Program-made: the position numbers and the translations under genes
From: an uncultured Pelagibacteraceae bacterium
GTDB taxonomy: Bacteria; Pseudomonadota; Alphaproteobacteria; Pelagibacterales; Pelagibacteraceae
Length of the DNA stretch: 64,000 nt
Assembly: GCA_902572225.1 (NCBI GenBank)
Contig: CACGFJ010000002.1
Location: 1 to 64,000, forward strand
Reading direction: 5' to 3'
Part shown: piece after piece, positions 13,696 to 22,925 of the stretch
Layout: the number at the start of each line of letters is the position of its first letter
Position numbering within the stretch: position 1 is the stretch's first letter
Notes under the pieces: generated by a model
What the model saw: the letters and a program-made list of their open reading frames with translations, nothing else
What the model was told of the DNA's origin: nothing
The model's database searches: none

Positions 13696-14123
13696 TATTC
13701 TACTACCTCAATACCCATAGATCTTGCCGATCCAGCAATTATTTTTGCAGCTTCATCAACATCATGAGCATTCAAATCAGCCATTTTCTTTTCAGCAATC
13801 TCCTTTAATTGTTTTTTTGAAATCTTTGCAACTATATTTCTGCCTGGTTCTTTTGATCCACTCTTTAATTTTACTGCTTCTTTTATAAAATGAGATGCAG
13901 GAGGTGATTTAATTATAAAATCAAATTTTTTATCTTTATAAACTGTAATTATTACTGGAACTGGTTTTCCTGCAAAAGATTTTGTTTTTTCATTAAAAGC
14001 CTTACAAAAATCCATAATATTTATTCCTCTTTGTCCTAATGCTGGTCCAACTGGTGGTGCTGGGTTTGCTTGACCACCATTAATTTGTAATTTTATATAA
14101 CCAGTTATTTCTTTTTTTGCCAT
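13695..14123 (-). CDS. rplK: 50S ribosomal protein L11
   Basis: [35 protein letters not shown]. Confidence 0.99.
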   Translation of the reverse strand: MAKKEITGYIKLQINGGQANPAPPVGPALGQRGINIMDFCKAFNEKTKSFAGKPVPVIITVYKDKKFDFIIKSPPASHFIKEAVKLKSGSKEPGRNIVAKISKKQLKEIAEKKMADLNAHDVDEAAKIIAGSARSMGIEVVE

Positions 14124-14653
14124 TAACTTGCCTTTTCTACTTGACTATATTCTAAATCAACAGGTGTAGGTCTTCCAAATATTGATACTGAAACTTTTAA
14201 TCTTAATTTCTCTTCATCAATATCTTCAACAAGTCCACTAAATGAAGCAAAAGGTCCATCAATAACTTGTACCTTTTCACCTACATTATATTCTATACCT
14301 GATTTAGGTTGAACAACACCATCTTTAATTTGTCCAAGAATTTTTTCGATTTCTTTTTCGGATACCGGTATAGGGGTTCCTTTAGTTCCCAAAAAACCAC
14401 TCACCTTTTTTAGATTTTTAATCATATGATAAATTGTATTATCCATTTCACTTTTTAATAAGATATATCCTGGAAAGTATTTCTTTTTTCTTTGAACTCT
14501 TTTTCCTCTTTTGACCTCTGTTATATCATGAGTTGGTACAATAATTTCTTCAATTTTGTCTGATATATTAGCTTTTACCGCTTCATCTTTAATCTCTTGA
14601 GCTACCTTATTTTCAAAACTTGAGTGAGATTGAACTATATACCAATTTTTCAT
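14123..14653 (-). CDS. nusG: Transcription termination/antitermination protein NusG
   Basis: [32 protein letters not shown] region [23 protein letters not shown]. Confidence 0.98.
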   Translation of the reverse strand: MKNWYIVQSHSSFENKVAQEIKDEAVKANISDKIEEIIVPTHDITEVKRGKRVQRKKKYFPGYILLKSEMDNTIYHMIKNLKKVSGFLGTKGTPIPVSEKEIEKILGQIKDGVVQPKSGIEYNVGEKVQVIDGPFASFSGLVEDIDEEKLRLKVSVSIFGRPTPVDLEYSQVEKAS

Positions 14654-14844
14654 TAAAAACTTACCTTTAAAATTAGTTCTAAAAAAAACTGTAGAACTTG
14701 ATCTAATAAAAGAAAAAACAACGCAGCCACTATAGCCATAGCTACTACCATTAAAGATCCTTGAATTACCTCTTTGCTAGTTGGCCAAGTAACTTTGAAA
14801 GCCTCTTGCTTTACATCTTGAATAAATTTTAATGGATTTTTCAT
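14653..14844 (-). CDS. secE: Preprotein translocase subunit SecE
   Basis: 63 aa, KFIQDVKQEAFKVTWPTSKEVIQGSLMVVAMAIVAALFFLLLDQ; upstream of nusG. Confidence 0.96.
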   Translation of the reverse strand: MKNPLKFIQDVKQEAFKVTWPTSKEVIQGSLMVVAMAIVAALFFLLLDQVLQFFLELILKVSF

Positions 14845-14855
14845 AATTTAAATTT

Positions 14856-14931
14856 TGGCAGGAGCGGAGGGAATCGAACCCCCAACCTCCGGTTTTGGAG
14901 ACCGGCGCTCTACCAATTGAGCTACACTCCT
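14856..14931 (-). tRNA. tRNA-Trp (anticodon CCA)
   Basis: Reverse complement AGGAGTGTAGCTCAATTGGTAGAGCGCCGGTCTCCAAAACCGG...GGTTCGATTCCCTCCGCTCCTGCCA folds as a cloverleaf; CCA encoded. Confidence 0.97.
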
Positions 14932-14938
14932 ATGGAGT

Positions 14939-16129
14939 TTACTCTATAATCTTAGTTACTACTCCAGCTCCTACGGTTCTACCACCTTCTCTGATAGCGA
15001 AGTTTAACTTTTCAGCCATCGCAATTGGTGTAATTAATTTTACTGTAAATTTAGCATCATCACCTGGCATAACCATCTCTGTGCCAGCAGGTAATTCTAC
15101 TTCACCTGTTACATCTGTTGTTCTAAAATAAAATTGAGGTCTATATTTTGTGAAAAAAGGAGTGTGTCTTCCACCTTCTTCTTTTTTCAATACATATGCT
15201 TGGGCTTCAAATTTAGTATGTGGAGTTATTGAGCCAGGTTTACATAATACTTGACCTCTTTCAACATCAGTTCTTTCAACACCTCTTAAAAGTGCTCCAA
15301 TGTTATCGCCTGCTTCACCAGAATCTAAAAGTTTTCTAAACATTTCTACACCCGTACAGACTGTTTTTTTTGTTTCTCTTATTCCAACAATTTCTATTTC
15401 ATCACCAGTTTTAATTACTCCAGACTCTACTCTTCCTGTAACAACTGTACCTCTTCCTGAGATTGAGAATACATCCTCAACAGGCATCAAGAAGTCTTTG
15501 TCTTTCGGTCTATCTGGTTGTGGAATAAATTCATCAACAGATTTCATAAGTTCCATTATTGAATTTTTTCCAATTTCATCATCTCTACCTTCAACAGCAG
15601 CTAATGCTGAACCTTTGATAATTGGAGTTTTATCACCAGGAAATTTATATGAAGTTAATAAATCTTTTATTTCTTCTTCAACAAGCTCAATCATTTCTTT
15701 ATCGTCAACTTGATCAACTTTATTTAAGTAAACAACTATAGCTGGAACACCAACCTGTCTTGCTAAAAGAATATGTTCTCTAGTTTGAGGCATTGGTCCG
15801 TCTGCAGCATTTACAACTAAAATAGCTCCATCCATTTGTGCAGCTCCTGTAATCATATTTTTTACATAATCTGCGTGTCCAGGACAATCTACGTGTGCAT
15901 AGTGTCTCTTTTCTGTTTCATATTCTACGTGCGCAGTTGAAATTGTAATACCTCTCTCTTTTTCTTCTGGAGCTTTATCAATTTGATCATAAGCAGTAAA
16001 TTGTGCACCACCTGACTCTGCTAATACCTTTGTGATCGCAGCAGTTAATGTTGTTTTACCATGATCGACGTGACCTATAGTTCCAATATTACAGTGCGGT
16101 TTATTTCTTACGAACTTTTCTTTTGACAT
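14939..16129 (-). CDS. tuf: Elongation factor Tu
   Basis: [45 protein letters not shown]. Confidence 0.99.
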   Translation of the reverse strand: MSKEKFVRNKPHCNIGTIGHVDHGKTTLTAAITKVLAESGGAQFTAYDQIDKAPEEKERGITISTAHVEYETEKRHYAHVDCPGHADYVKNMITGAAQMDGAILVVNAADGPMPQTREHILLARQVGVPAIVVYLNKVDQVDDKEMIELVEEEIKDLLTSYKFPGDKTPIIKGSALAAVEGRDDEIGKNSIMELMKSVDEFIPQPDRPKDKDFLMPVEDVFSISGRGTVVTGRVESGVIKTGDEIEIVGIRETKKTVCTGVEMFRKLLDSGEAGDNIGALLRGVERTDVERGQVLCKPGSITPHTKFEAQAYVLKKEEGGRHTPFFTKYRPQFYFRTTDVTGEVELPAGTEMVMPGDDAKFTVKLITPIAMAEKLNFAIREGGRTVGAGVVTKIIE

Positions 16130-16167
16130 TACTTATTTACCTCTTTTTTTTTCTTAATTTAATTTTT

Positions 16168-16241
16168 TGGAGCGGGTAAAGGGAATCGAACCCTTACATC
16201 CAGCTTGGAAGGCTAGCGTTCTACCATTGAACTACACCCGC
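16168..16241 (-). tRNA. tRNA-Gly (anticodon TCC)
   Basis: Reverse complement GCGGGTGTAGTTCAATGGTAGAACGCTAGCCTTCCAAGCTGGATGTAAGGGTTCGATTCCCTTTACCCGCTCCA. Confidence 0.97.
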
Positions 16242-16282
16242 AACACCCAAGTATACTCCATGTCATAAAAAAAATTATTGAA

Positions 16283-16368
<86 letters not shown>

Positions 16369-16507
16369 TTAATATAACTTTAGGGGGAAGCACCCCATGT
16401 TCAATAAAGCTTTAAACAACATGCGTTTTATATATTTTTATTGTACAAATGCAATACGTGAAATATATGAAAATAGCTTAATAAATACTGTAAATTCTAC
16501 AATTATC

Positions 16508-17251
16508 ATGAACAAGTCATCTTTTTTTATAGTTGGAAAACATGCGGTCATCGAAGCATTAAAAAACCCAAAAAGAAAAGTTTTAAAAATATTTCTCACA
16601 GAAGAAAGTAAAAAAAATATACATAGGGTAAGTTCCAGAAAAAATTTACTTAAAGATTTAAAAATTTATTACAAAACAAGGAAAGAGTTAGACAAATATT
16701 GTTCAAAAGATGGGGTTACCCATCAGGGCTATGTAGCTGAAATTGAGCATTTTGAAAAAAATAATTTAAAAGAATTTATTAAAACAAAAAAAAATTTGAC
16801 AATTGCATGCTTAGATGAAGTAACAGATCCCAGAAATATTGGTTCGTTAATAAGAAGTGCTGCATCATTTGAAATTGATGGAATAATTATTAAAGAGAGA
16901 CATTTTCCGTCAGAAAGTAAACTTATGTATAAATCTGCAAGTGGATGTATGGAGCATATCAATATTTTTGAAGTATCTAATATAAATACTACTCTTAAAT
17001 TTCTAAGAGAAAATAATTTTTGGATTTATGGATTCGAGGCAAAAAGTGAAAAAAGATTTAACAATATCAAATGGGAAGGAAATAATATTTTACTTTTTGG
17101 ATCAGAAGGATTTGGTATGAGAGAACATACTAAAAAATATACAGATTTCTCAGTAAAAATAGATATAAATAAAAATATTGAAAGTTTAAATATATCTAAT
17201 AGTGCAGCAATAGTTTTTCATCATATAAATCAATACAAAAATAAAACTTGA
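16508..17251 (+). CDS. rlmB: TrmH/SpoU-family RNA 2'-O-methyltransferase, RlmB-like (ORF extends to 16397, but MNKSSFFIVGKHAVIEAL at 16508 is the likely start)
   Basis: FIVGKHAVIEAL substrate-binding domain; SpoU motifs LDEVTDPRNIGSLIRSAASFEIDGIII and LLFGSEGFGMRE. Confidence 0.85.
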   Translation: MNKSSFFIVGKHAVIEALKNPKRKVLKIFLTEESKKNIHRVSSRKNLLKDLKIYYKTRKELDKYCSKDGVTHQGYVAEIEHFEKNNLKEFIKTKKNLTIACLDEVTDPRNIGSLIRSAASFEIDGIIIKERHFPSESKLMYKSASGCMEHINIFEVSNINTTLKFLRENNFWIYGFEAKSEKRFNNIKWEGNNILLFGSEGFGMREHTKKYTDFSVKIDINKNIESLNISNSAAIVFHHINQYKNKT

Positions 17252-17284
17252 TAATCTTAAAATTCGTAATAAAAAACTCATCAT

Positions 17285-17360
17285 GCCCTTGTAGCTCAGC
17301 TGGTAGAGCAATTGATTTGTAATCAATAGGTCCGCGGTTCGAGTCCGTGCGGGGGCACCA
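17285..17360 (+). tRNA. tRNA-Thr (anticodon TGT)
   Basis: GCCCTTGTAGCTCAGCTGGTAGAGCAATTGATTTGTAATCAATAGGTCCGCGGTTCGAGTCCGTGCGGGGGCACCA. Confidence 0.97.
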
Positions 17361-18131
17361 TTAATTTATTTCATTTCTTAATTGCTCGATTTTAATCTTT
17401 TTTTGAAGACTTCTATTTTTATCAAATATTAAATTAAATTTAATTTTTTTGTTAGTTTTGATTGATATTGATTTTGCATTCCTTATCTCTATGTTATCTG
17501 CAACAGCACTTATAGGTCTCTTTATATAATTTAAATTCTTAATTGTGATTTTAGACTTATCACTAACTATTTTTCCTTTCCATCTTCTTGGTCTAAAAGG
17601 ACTTATTGGACTTATTGATAACTTATTGGAGTCTAGGCTAAGAATAGGACCATGGACAGAGAGATTATAAGCCGTACTACCTGCTGGAGTTGAGACTAAA
17701 ACACCATCGGAAATTAAATGTTTTATTATTTGTTTTTTACCATTTGAAATAGTTAATGATGCAGTTTGTCTACTTTGTCTAAGAACTGAAATTTCGTTAA
17801 TTGCTATACATGTTTTAATAATGTTTGATTTATTTTTTACAATCATCTCTAATGGAGATATTGAGACTAATCTTCCTTTGGTCAAATTTTTATAGTTTGT
17901 TTTTTCAGAAAATTTATTCATAAGGAAACCATAGTTTCCTGAATTTATTCCATAAAATGGTTTTTTGTATTTATTATATTTTTTTAATGTTTCGAGCATA
18001 AAACCGTCACCACCTATCACAATTATTAAATTAGATTTTGATAAAGAGTGTGTCTTTATTTTTTTTAAAAGTGTATTTTTAATTTTAGATGATCTAGAGT
18101 TTTTGTCTGAAACTACAAAAGGGTTAAGCAT
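17361..18131 (-). CDS. nadK: NAD kinase (start corrected to MLNPFVVSDKN; the longer ORF runs into tRNA-Leu)
   Basis: NLIIVIGGDGFMLETLKKY and LISDGVLVSTPAGSTAYNLSVHGPIL signatures. Confidence 0.93.
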   Translation of the reverse strand: MLNPFVVSDKNSRSSKIKNTLLKKIKTHSLSKSNLIIVIGGDGFMLETLKKYNKYKKPFYGINSGNYGFLMNKFSEKTNYKNLTKGRLVSISPLEMIVKNKSNIIKTCIAINEISVLRQSRQTASLTISNGKKQIIKHLISDGVLVSTPAGSTAYNLSVHGPILSLDSNKLSISPISPFRPRRWKGKIVSDKSKITIKNLNYIKRPISAVADNIEIRNAKSISIKTNKKIKFNLIFDKNRSLQKKIKIEQLRNEIN

Positions 18132-18134
18132 TAG

Positions 18135-18220
18135 TGGTGCCCTCGGCCAGACTCGAACTGGCACTCCCAAAAGGGCAAGGATTTTAAGTCCTTTGTGTCT
18201 ACCAATTTCACCACGAGGGC
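18135..18220 (-). tRNA. tRNA-Leu (anticodon TAA)
   Basis: Reverse complement GCCCTCGTGGTGAAATTGGTAGACACAAAGGACTTAAAATCCTT...AGTTCGAGTCTGGCCGAGGGCACCA; long variable arm. Confidence 0.96.
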
Positions 18221-18264
18221 ATTTGTAAAGTTCATCGTTATATATATTAAAATTTATATCTCAA

Positions 18265-19557
18265 CTATATTAAATTGTATTGATATTCTCTAGCTTCAAT
18301 TATTTGTTTTGGTAAATTAAGCTCAACATCATCTAATCTTATAAATTGATCTTTCATTATGTCATTCTTTAAAACTGCATTATCAGTATAACCCATAGGT
18401 AAAATTCTCTCTTGTTTAGATCTTTTTGAAGAAATCAATCTTCCTCTTGCACAATAACCACCTTCTCCATCTAATTTTTCCCCTGCTTTTAAATCTTTCT
18501 TTGCAACACTAGCTATTTCAGCATTAAAATTTTTTGTATGACCTGTAGCCTTATTATCAAGCAATATGGAATAAATTGATTGAGCTAATTCTAATCCAAT
18601 ATAATGATAAGGCCTCCAAATGGCTGAATAACTTCCCGAAGTGTCAGTTACCATTCCATAGTCTTTAAAACAGTTTTTCACATACTCATTTTGAGCTTTA
18701 ATAACAATATACACTCCCCATCTAAGATCATTAGGGATATCTTTTTTATCTAAATCAATACTTGAAATCACTTCTACTTGACCTGAATAATCTAATAATC
18801 CTCCCTCAGATTTTGGAATTAATTTTTTAGCAATATCGTAAACTCCGATTGGAGGATAGGTTAATCCACTTTTTGGGCATTTTAAGTCAGTAGCATTACT
18901 AACAGCACACATTTCTATTGATGATTTATCCCCGCACAAAAAACTATTAAACATTTTAGGATTCATCCCAGATTCATTTTCAGCTCTTTCTTTAGTTAAA
19001 CCATAGTGTCCCCAAACAGTTTCTGGTGTCGAATATTCAAATGATGGATGATATTTTGTTCCTTTACCTGCACATATAACTTCAAAACCGTTTAATTTTG
19101 CCCATTCAATTTGTTCTAATATTAATGATGGCTGATCACCATAAGCCATTGAACAGATCACATTATTTTTTTTTGCTAAATCAGACAAATACTTTCCACA
19201 TAAAACATCTGCCTCAACATTAACCATTATTACATGCTTTTTACTTTCTATGATTTTCTTTGCATGTAATGTGCCGGCTATAGGGTTGCCTGTAGCCTCA
19301 ATAAATACATCAATTTCTCTATTAAAAACCTCGTCTAAATTGTCTGTAAAATTAATTTTGTCTATAGTTTCATTAGATAATCCACTGTTTAGACAATTTT
19401 TTTTTGCTCTCTCAATATCAAGCTCTATGATTGAATCTAAAATGATTTTGTTTAATTGATTATATTGAGCGAGAAACATTGAAACAAATTTCCCACAGCC
19501 AACAAAAGCAACTCTAATTGGTTTTTTTAAATTTTGAAGCTTTGAATATAAATACAT
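18265..19557 (-). CDS. NAD(P)-binding homoserine-dehydrogenase-like protein with C-terminal SAF-like region
   Basis: Rossmann PIRVAFVGCGKFVSMFLAQY; VFIEATGNPIAGTLHAKKIIESKKHVIMVNVEADVLCG; C-terminal VAKKDLKAGEKLDGEGGYCARGRL resembles SAF. Confidence 0.7.
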   Translation of the reverse strand: MYLYSKLQNLKKPIRVAFVGCGKFVSMFLAQYNQLNKIILDSIIELDIERAKKNCLNSGLSNETIDKINFTDNLDEVFNREIDVFIEATGNPIAGTLHAKKIIESKKHVIMVNVEADVLCGKYLSDLAKKNNVICSMAYGDQPSLILEQIEWAKLNGFEVICAGKGTKYHPSFEYSTPETVWGHYGLTKERAENESGMNPKMFNSFLCGDKSSIEMCAVSNATDLKCPKSGLTYPPIGVYDIAKKLIPKSEGGLLDYSGQVEVISSIDLDKKDIPNDLRWGVYIVIKAQNEYVKNCFKDYGMVTDTSGSYSAIWRPYHYIGLELAQSIYSILLDNKATGHTKNFNAEIASVAKKDLKAGEKLDGEGGYCARGRLISSKRSKQERILPMGYTDNAVLKNDIMKDQFIRLDDVELNLPKQIIEAREYQYNLI

Positions 19558-19641
19558 TTGATTTTAAATATAAATTATAATTAAGTTTATATTATTAGAT
19601 AATGTTTATTTATTAAAAAATAATTATAATTATTATATAAA

Positions 19642-20001
19642 TTGATTATGAGATACGTAAAAATAATTGTTGTTTTTGCTTTAATTTATGCAGCTTACAT
19701 AGGATTAAGTAAATTTATGGATTCAAGCGTAGATGTTGCAAAAAAAGTAACAGAAATAGAAGATTTAGAAAATACAAATAAAGTAAATAGTAAGGAAGTT
19801 GTAGGATTAATGATGTTTCTAGGAAACCCTCCCGAAATGAAAGAACATCTATTAACAAAACATATCGATGATTGCTCGTTTAAAAAAGAGCTCGCCGAGA
19901 TGAATTCTAATGCAATGTACAAATGTATATTGGTTGATGCTGAAGTAAAAGATGAAAAAATAGTGAGAGTCTTAAAAGAACTAGAAGTTTTAGAAGAATA
20001 G
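19642..20001 (+). CDS. Small hypothetical protein with N-terminal TM/signal segment
   Basis: 119 aa ORF in an otherwise unoccupied 500-bp interval; MRYVKIIVVFALIYAAYIGL hydrophobic N-terminus. Confidence 0.6.
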   Translation: MIMRYVKIIVVFALIYAAYIGLSKFMDSSVDVAKKVTEIEDLENTNKVNSKEVVGLMMFLGNPPEMKEHLLTKHIDDCSFKKELAEMNSNAMYKCILVDAEVKDEKIVRVLKELEVLEE

Positions 20002-20055
20002 TTTAATTTTAAAATATTTAATATTTCTAATCATTATTTATAAAAGTTAATAATA

Positions 20056-20373
20056 TTATTTTAAAATTATAAAAATAATAAACCAATAAGATAATAATCC
20101 TGAAACAATAGTAGCAATTACACTCCTTGAGTAAAATCCAATAACTAAAGCAACAATTGCACCATAAATTTTTGGATCTGTGATTTCTACAAACAAACCA
20201 AAATCATTAAAAAAAACACCAGGAAATATTATTGCTGGAAATACAGCTGCTGGAACATAATTAAGAACTTCTTTAACTTTTGTTCCAAGCATTTCTCTAT
20301 CAATTAAAGCGACCATGGCCATCCTTGAAAAATAAGTAACAATTCCAGAAATAATAATTGATAACCAGGTCAT
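20056..20373 (-). CDS. AzlD-family branched-chain amino acid transport subunit
   Basis: 105 aa membrane protein, MALIDREMLGTKVKEVLNYVPAAVFPAIIFPGVFF; overlaps azlC by 4 nt. Confidence 0.85.
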   Translation of the reverse strand: MTWLSIIISGIVTYFSRMAMVALIDREMLGTKVKEVLNYVPAAVFPAIIFPGVFFNDFGLFVEITDPKIYGAIVALVIGFYSRSVIATIVSGLLSYWFIIFIILK

Positions 20374-21056
20374 TTTTTCAGCCTCAGCATTATAAAAGCT
20401 GCAATTAAAGCAACAATTGGAGATAATATTATGTAAGATTTGAATGGGGCATCAAATAATATTAGTGAAGCAAATCCAGATACCAACATTACAAAAACAT
20501 GATCTAATTTTCTCAAGTCATTTACAATAATTGCTAAAAAAGTAAGAGGGATCGCAAATTTTAAACCTAATTCTTCAGGAATAAATGAGCCTAATATAAT
20601 TCCACTAATTGTCGATAATTGCCAACAAAACCACAATGTTACTCCTGTACCAAGAACATAATAATGTGGATTAGATAAATTTTTATTTTGTCTTAAATAC
20701 TTATTAGATTCTGCAAAACCTTGGTCCACGATAAAATAAGATATAATTAATTTTTTAATCAAGCTCAGTTTTTCTAAATACTCAGATAAAACTGCCCCAT
20801 ATAATAAATGTCTCGAGTTTATTACTCCAACTGATGTAATTGCTACTAATGATGACGCTCCACCTGACAAAAGTTGCATAAATATTATCTGTGAAGCACC
20901 GCCAAAAATAATCAAGGAAGTTGCATAAACTAAAATTGGGTCAAAACCTAATTCAACACCAATGGCTCCAGTTATAATTCCAAAAGGAATTACTGATAAC
21001 ATATGAGGTAAAACAGCAACTATACCTTTAAAAAATATTTTTGATTTTGAAATCAT
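20370..21056 (-). CDS. AzlC-family branched-chain amino acid permease
   Basis: MLSVIPFGIITGAIGVELGFDP...SLIIFGGASQIIFMQLLSGGAS...NSRHLLYGAVLSEYL. Confidence 0.88.
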   Translation of the reverse strand: MISKSKIFFKGIVAVLPHMLSVIPFGIITGAIGVELGFDPILVYATSLIIFGGASQIIFMQLLSGGASSLVAITSVGVINSRHLLYGAVLSEYLEKLSLIKKLIISYFIVDQGFAESNKYLRQNKNLSNPHYYVLGTGVTLWFCWQLSTISGIILGSFIPEELGLKFAIPLTFLAIIVNDLRKLDHVFVMLVSGFASLILFDAPFKSYIILSPIVALIAAFIMLRLKK

Positions 21057-21059
21057 TAA

Positions 21060-21464
21060 TTAAAAATTCACTAAAGCTTTTTTGAGATATTTTTTATCTA
21101 ATTTACAATCTTTATAGCCCTGCTTAACAACGTTTAGATATCTTTCTGTTGGATATCTAAAAATTGTTTTTTTAGGCATGATATAAGTCATCACAGTATT
21201 GTTGTAATACTTAAAATACATTTTATTATAAAGAATTGGATAATCTTCATAAATATCAAGTTTTTTTTCATCACTTTTTGATATCTCGTACAATCCACCA
21301 GGTACAATGGAATTGTTTTTCTTTTCTATATCTGCTGCACGATACTTACTTCTGAAATTAAGTGTATATCCTTTTAAATTTATCTTTTTAATAAATTTGG
21401 AATCTTTACATCTTCTTTTCATTTGAAAATGATTTAAATTACTTCCGTAAGCAAAATAAAGCAT
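21060..21464 (-). CDS. Gamma-glutamylcyclotransferase (AIG2)-like protein
   Basis: MLYFAYGSNLNHFQMKRRC N-terminal motif; VPGGLYEISKSDEKKLDIYEDYP. Confidence 0.8.
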   Translation of the reverse strand: MLYFAYGSNLNHFQMKRRCKDSKFIKKINLKGYTLNFRSKYRAADIEKKNNSIVPGGLYEISKSDEKKLDIYEDYPILYNKMYFKYYNNTVMTYIMPKKTIFRYPTERYLNVVKQGYKDCKLDKKYLKKALVNF

Positions 21465-21466
21465 AA

Positions 21467-22216
21467 CTATCTTTCAACTATTTCAATTTCTTTATCTTTA
21501 ACAAACTTAAGTATTTCTGAATTGCATTTATCAATTTTTGTTTTATCAGCTGATCGAACAACAATAGATACTCCTAATTTTCCAGCTTTAAAAAAAGGAT
21601 AACTTCCTATTTCAACTTCAGAATTATTATTTTGAACTTCTGTTAAAGATTTAGCTATTTCACTCTCAACAGTTCTTAAATTAATTGTTTCACTTAATAT
21701 TGGCTCCCCTCCAACCAAAAGATTATTTAAACTTCCAAGCATAGCCTTCATAATTGATGGAACTCCTGGGAGACAAAATACATTTTCAACATAAAAACCA
21801 GGTGCACCACTAGATGGATTTAAAATTAAATTAGCACTAACAGGCATTTTAGCCATCTTTTGTCTACCTTCATTAAATTCACCTGGCTTATAATAATTTT
21901 CTAGTATTGAAAAAGCCTCTTTATGAAAACCGTATTCGATATTAAACGCTTTAGATACAGACTCTGCAGTAATATCATCGTGAGTTGGCCCTATTCCACC
22001 TGTTGTAAATATATATGAATATTTTTTTCTAAGTTCGTTAATTGTATTTATAATAATATTTTCATCATCAGGAATTACACGAACTTCTGCGACAGGTATG
22101 CCTAATGAATTTAACCAAATTGCCAATGTACTTGTATTAACATCTTGCGTTCTGCCAGATAGAACTTCGTTACCGATAATTAAAATACCAGCATTTATCT
22201 CTTTTTTATTTTGCAT
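21467..22216 (-). CDS. CinA N-terminal-like/MoaB-type molybdopterin-binding domain protein
   Basis: AGILIIGNEVLSGRTQDVNTSTLAIWLNSLGI...YIFTTGGIGPTHDDITAESVSKAF. Confidence 0.87.
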   Translation of the reverse strand: MQNKKEINAGILIIGNEVLSGRTQDVNTSTLAIWLNSLGIPVAEVRVIPDDENIIINTINELRKKYSYIFTTGGIGPTHDDITAESVSKAFNIEYGFHKEAFSILENYYKPGEFNEGRQKMAKMPVSANLILNPSSGAPGFYVENVFCLPGVPSIMKAMLGSLNNLLVGGEPILSETINLRTVESEIAKSLTEVQNNNSEVEIGSYPFFKAGKLGVSIVVRSADKTKIDKCNSEILKFVKDKEIEIVER

Positions 22217-22238
22217 ATGTAAATATAAGTAAATTTAT

Positions 22239-22925
22239 ATGAAATTTACAAATAGCCTTATTAAAGGAAAATTATTAAAAAGATATAAGAGATTTTTCGC
22301 CGATATAAAAGTAAATAACAAGATTGTAACGGCACATTGTCCTAACACTGGATCTATGCAGGGTCTTTTAGATCAAGGCAATGAGGTTTTGCTTACAGAA
22401 CACAATGATCCAAAAAGAAAACTGAAGTTTACTTTAGAGATAATAAAAGCAAAAAAAAGATTTGTTGGGGTAAATACTCATAGAGCTAATAAAATTGTTA
22501 ATCATGGACTAGAAAATAAATTAATATCAGAATTTAAAAATATCAAAAATATTAAACCAGAATTTAAATTTAGTGATGATACAAGATTTGATTTTTTATG
22601 TGACAGCAATTTAATAGAAGTGAAGAATGTTACATTATTTAGAGAAAATGATATTGCAGAATTTCCTGATGCTATTACATCAAGAGGAACAAAACACCTA
22701 AATATGTTAATTAAATCAATTAAAAAAGGATATAAGCCGTATGTCTTATTTTTAACGCAAATTCAAAATATAAATAATTTTAGAATTGCAAAAGATATTG
22801 ACCGTATTTATTTTGAAAATTACAAAAAAGCAAAAAAAGCAGGAGTAAATTTTCTGGCTTATAGATGTAAACTTAGCTCTAAAGAGATTAAGATAGAAAA
22901 AAAAATTAATATTTTAGATGAGTGA
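22239..22925 (+). CDS. sfsA: Sugar fermentation stimulation protein homolog SfsA
   Basis: ITAHCPNTGSMQGLLDQGNEVLLTEHNDPKRKLKFTLEII-type SfsA core. Confidence 0.9.
   Translation: MKFTNSLIKGKLLKRYKRFFADIKVNNKIVTAHCPNTGSMQGLLDQGNEVLLTEHNDPKRKLKFTLEIIKAKKRFVGVNTHRANKIVNHGLENKLISEFKNIKNIKPEFKFSDDTRFDFLCDSNLIEVKNVTLFRENDIAEFPDAITSRGTKHLNMLIKSIKKGYKPYVLFLTQIQNINNFRIAKDIDRIYFENYKKAKKAGVNFLAYRCKLSSKEIKIEKKINILDE

Noticed and set aside
13178-13720. 180-aa plus-strand ORF
   Set aside because: Lies almost entirely opposite rplA and rplK; shadow ORF
15300-15713. 137-aa plus-strand ORF inside tuf
   Set aside because: Antisense to highly conserved tuf; shadow ORF
16384-16396. GGGG-GAAGCA-CCCC mini-hairpin upstream of the rlmB-like ORF
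   Set aside because: Only 4 bp and no associated U-tract or conservation evidence; not strong enough to call as an element
17965-18228. 87-aa plus-strand ORF ending ...ALGQTRTGTPKRARILSPLCLPISPRGHL
   Set aside because: Reads through the antisense of tRNA-Leu, a classic spurious tRNA-derived peptide
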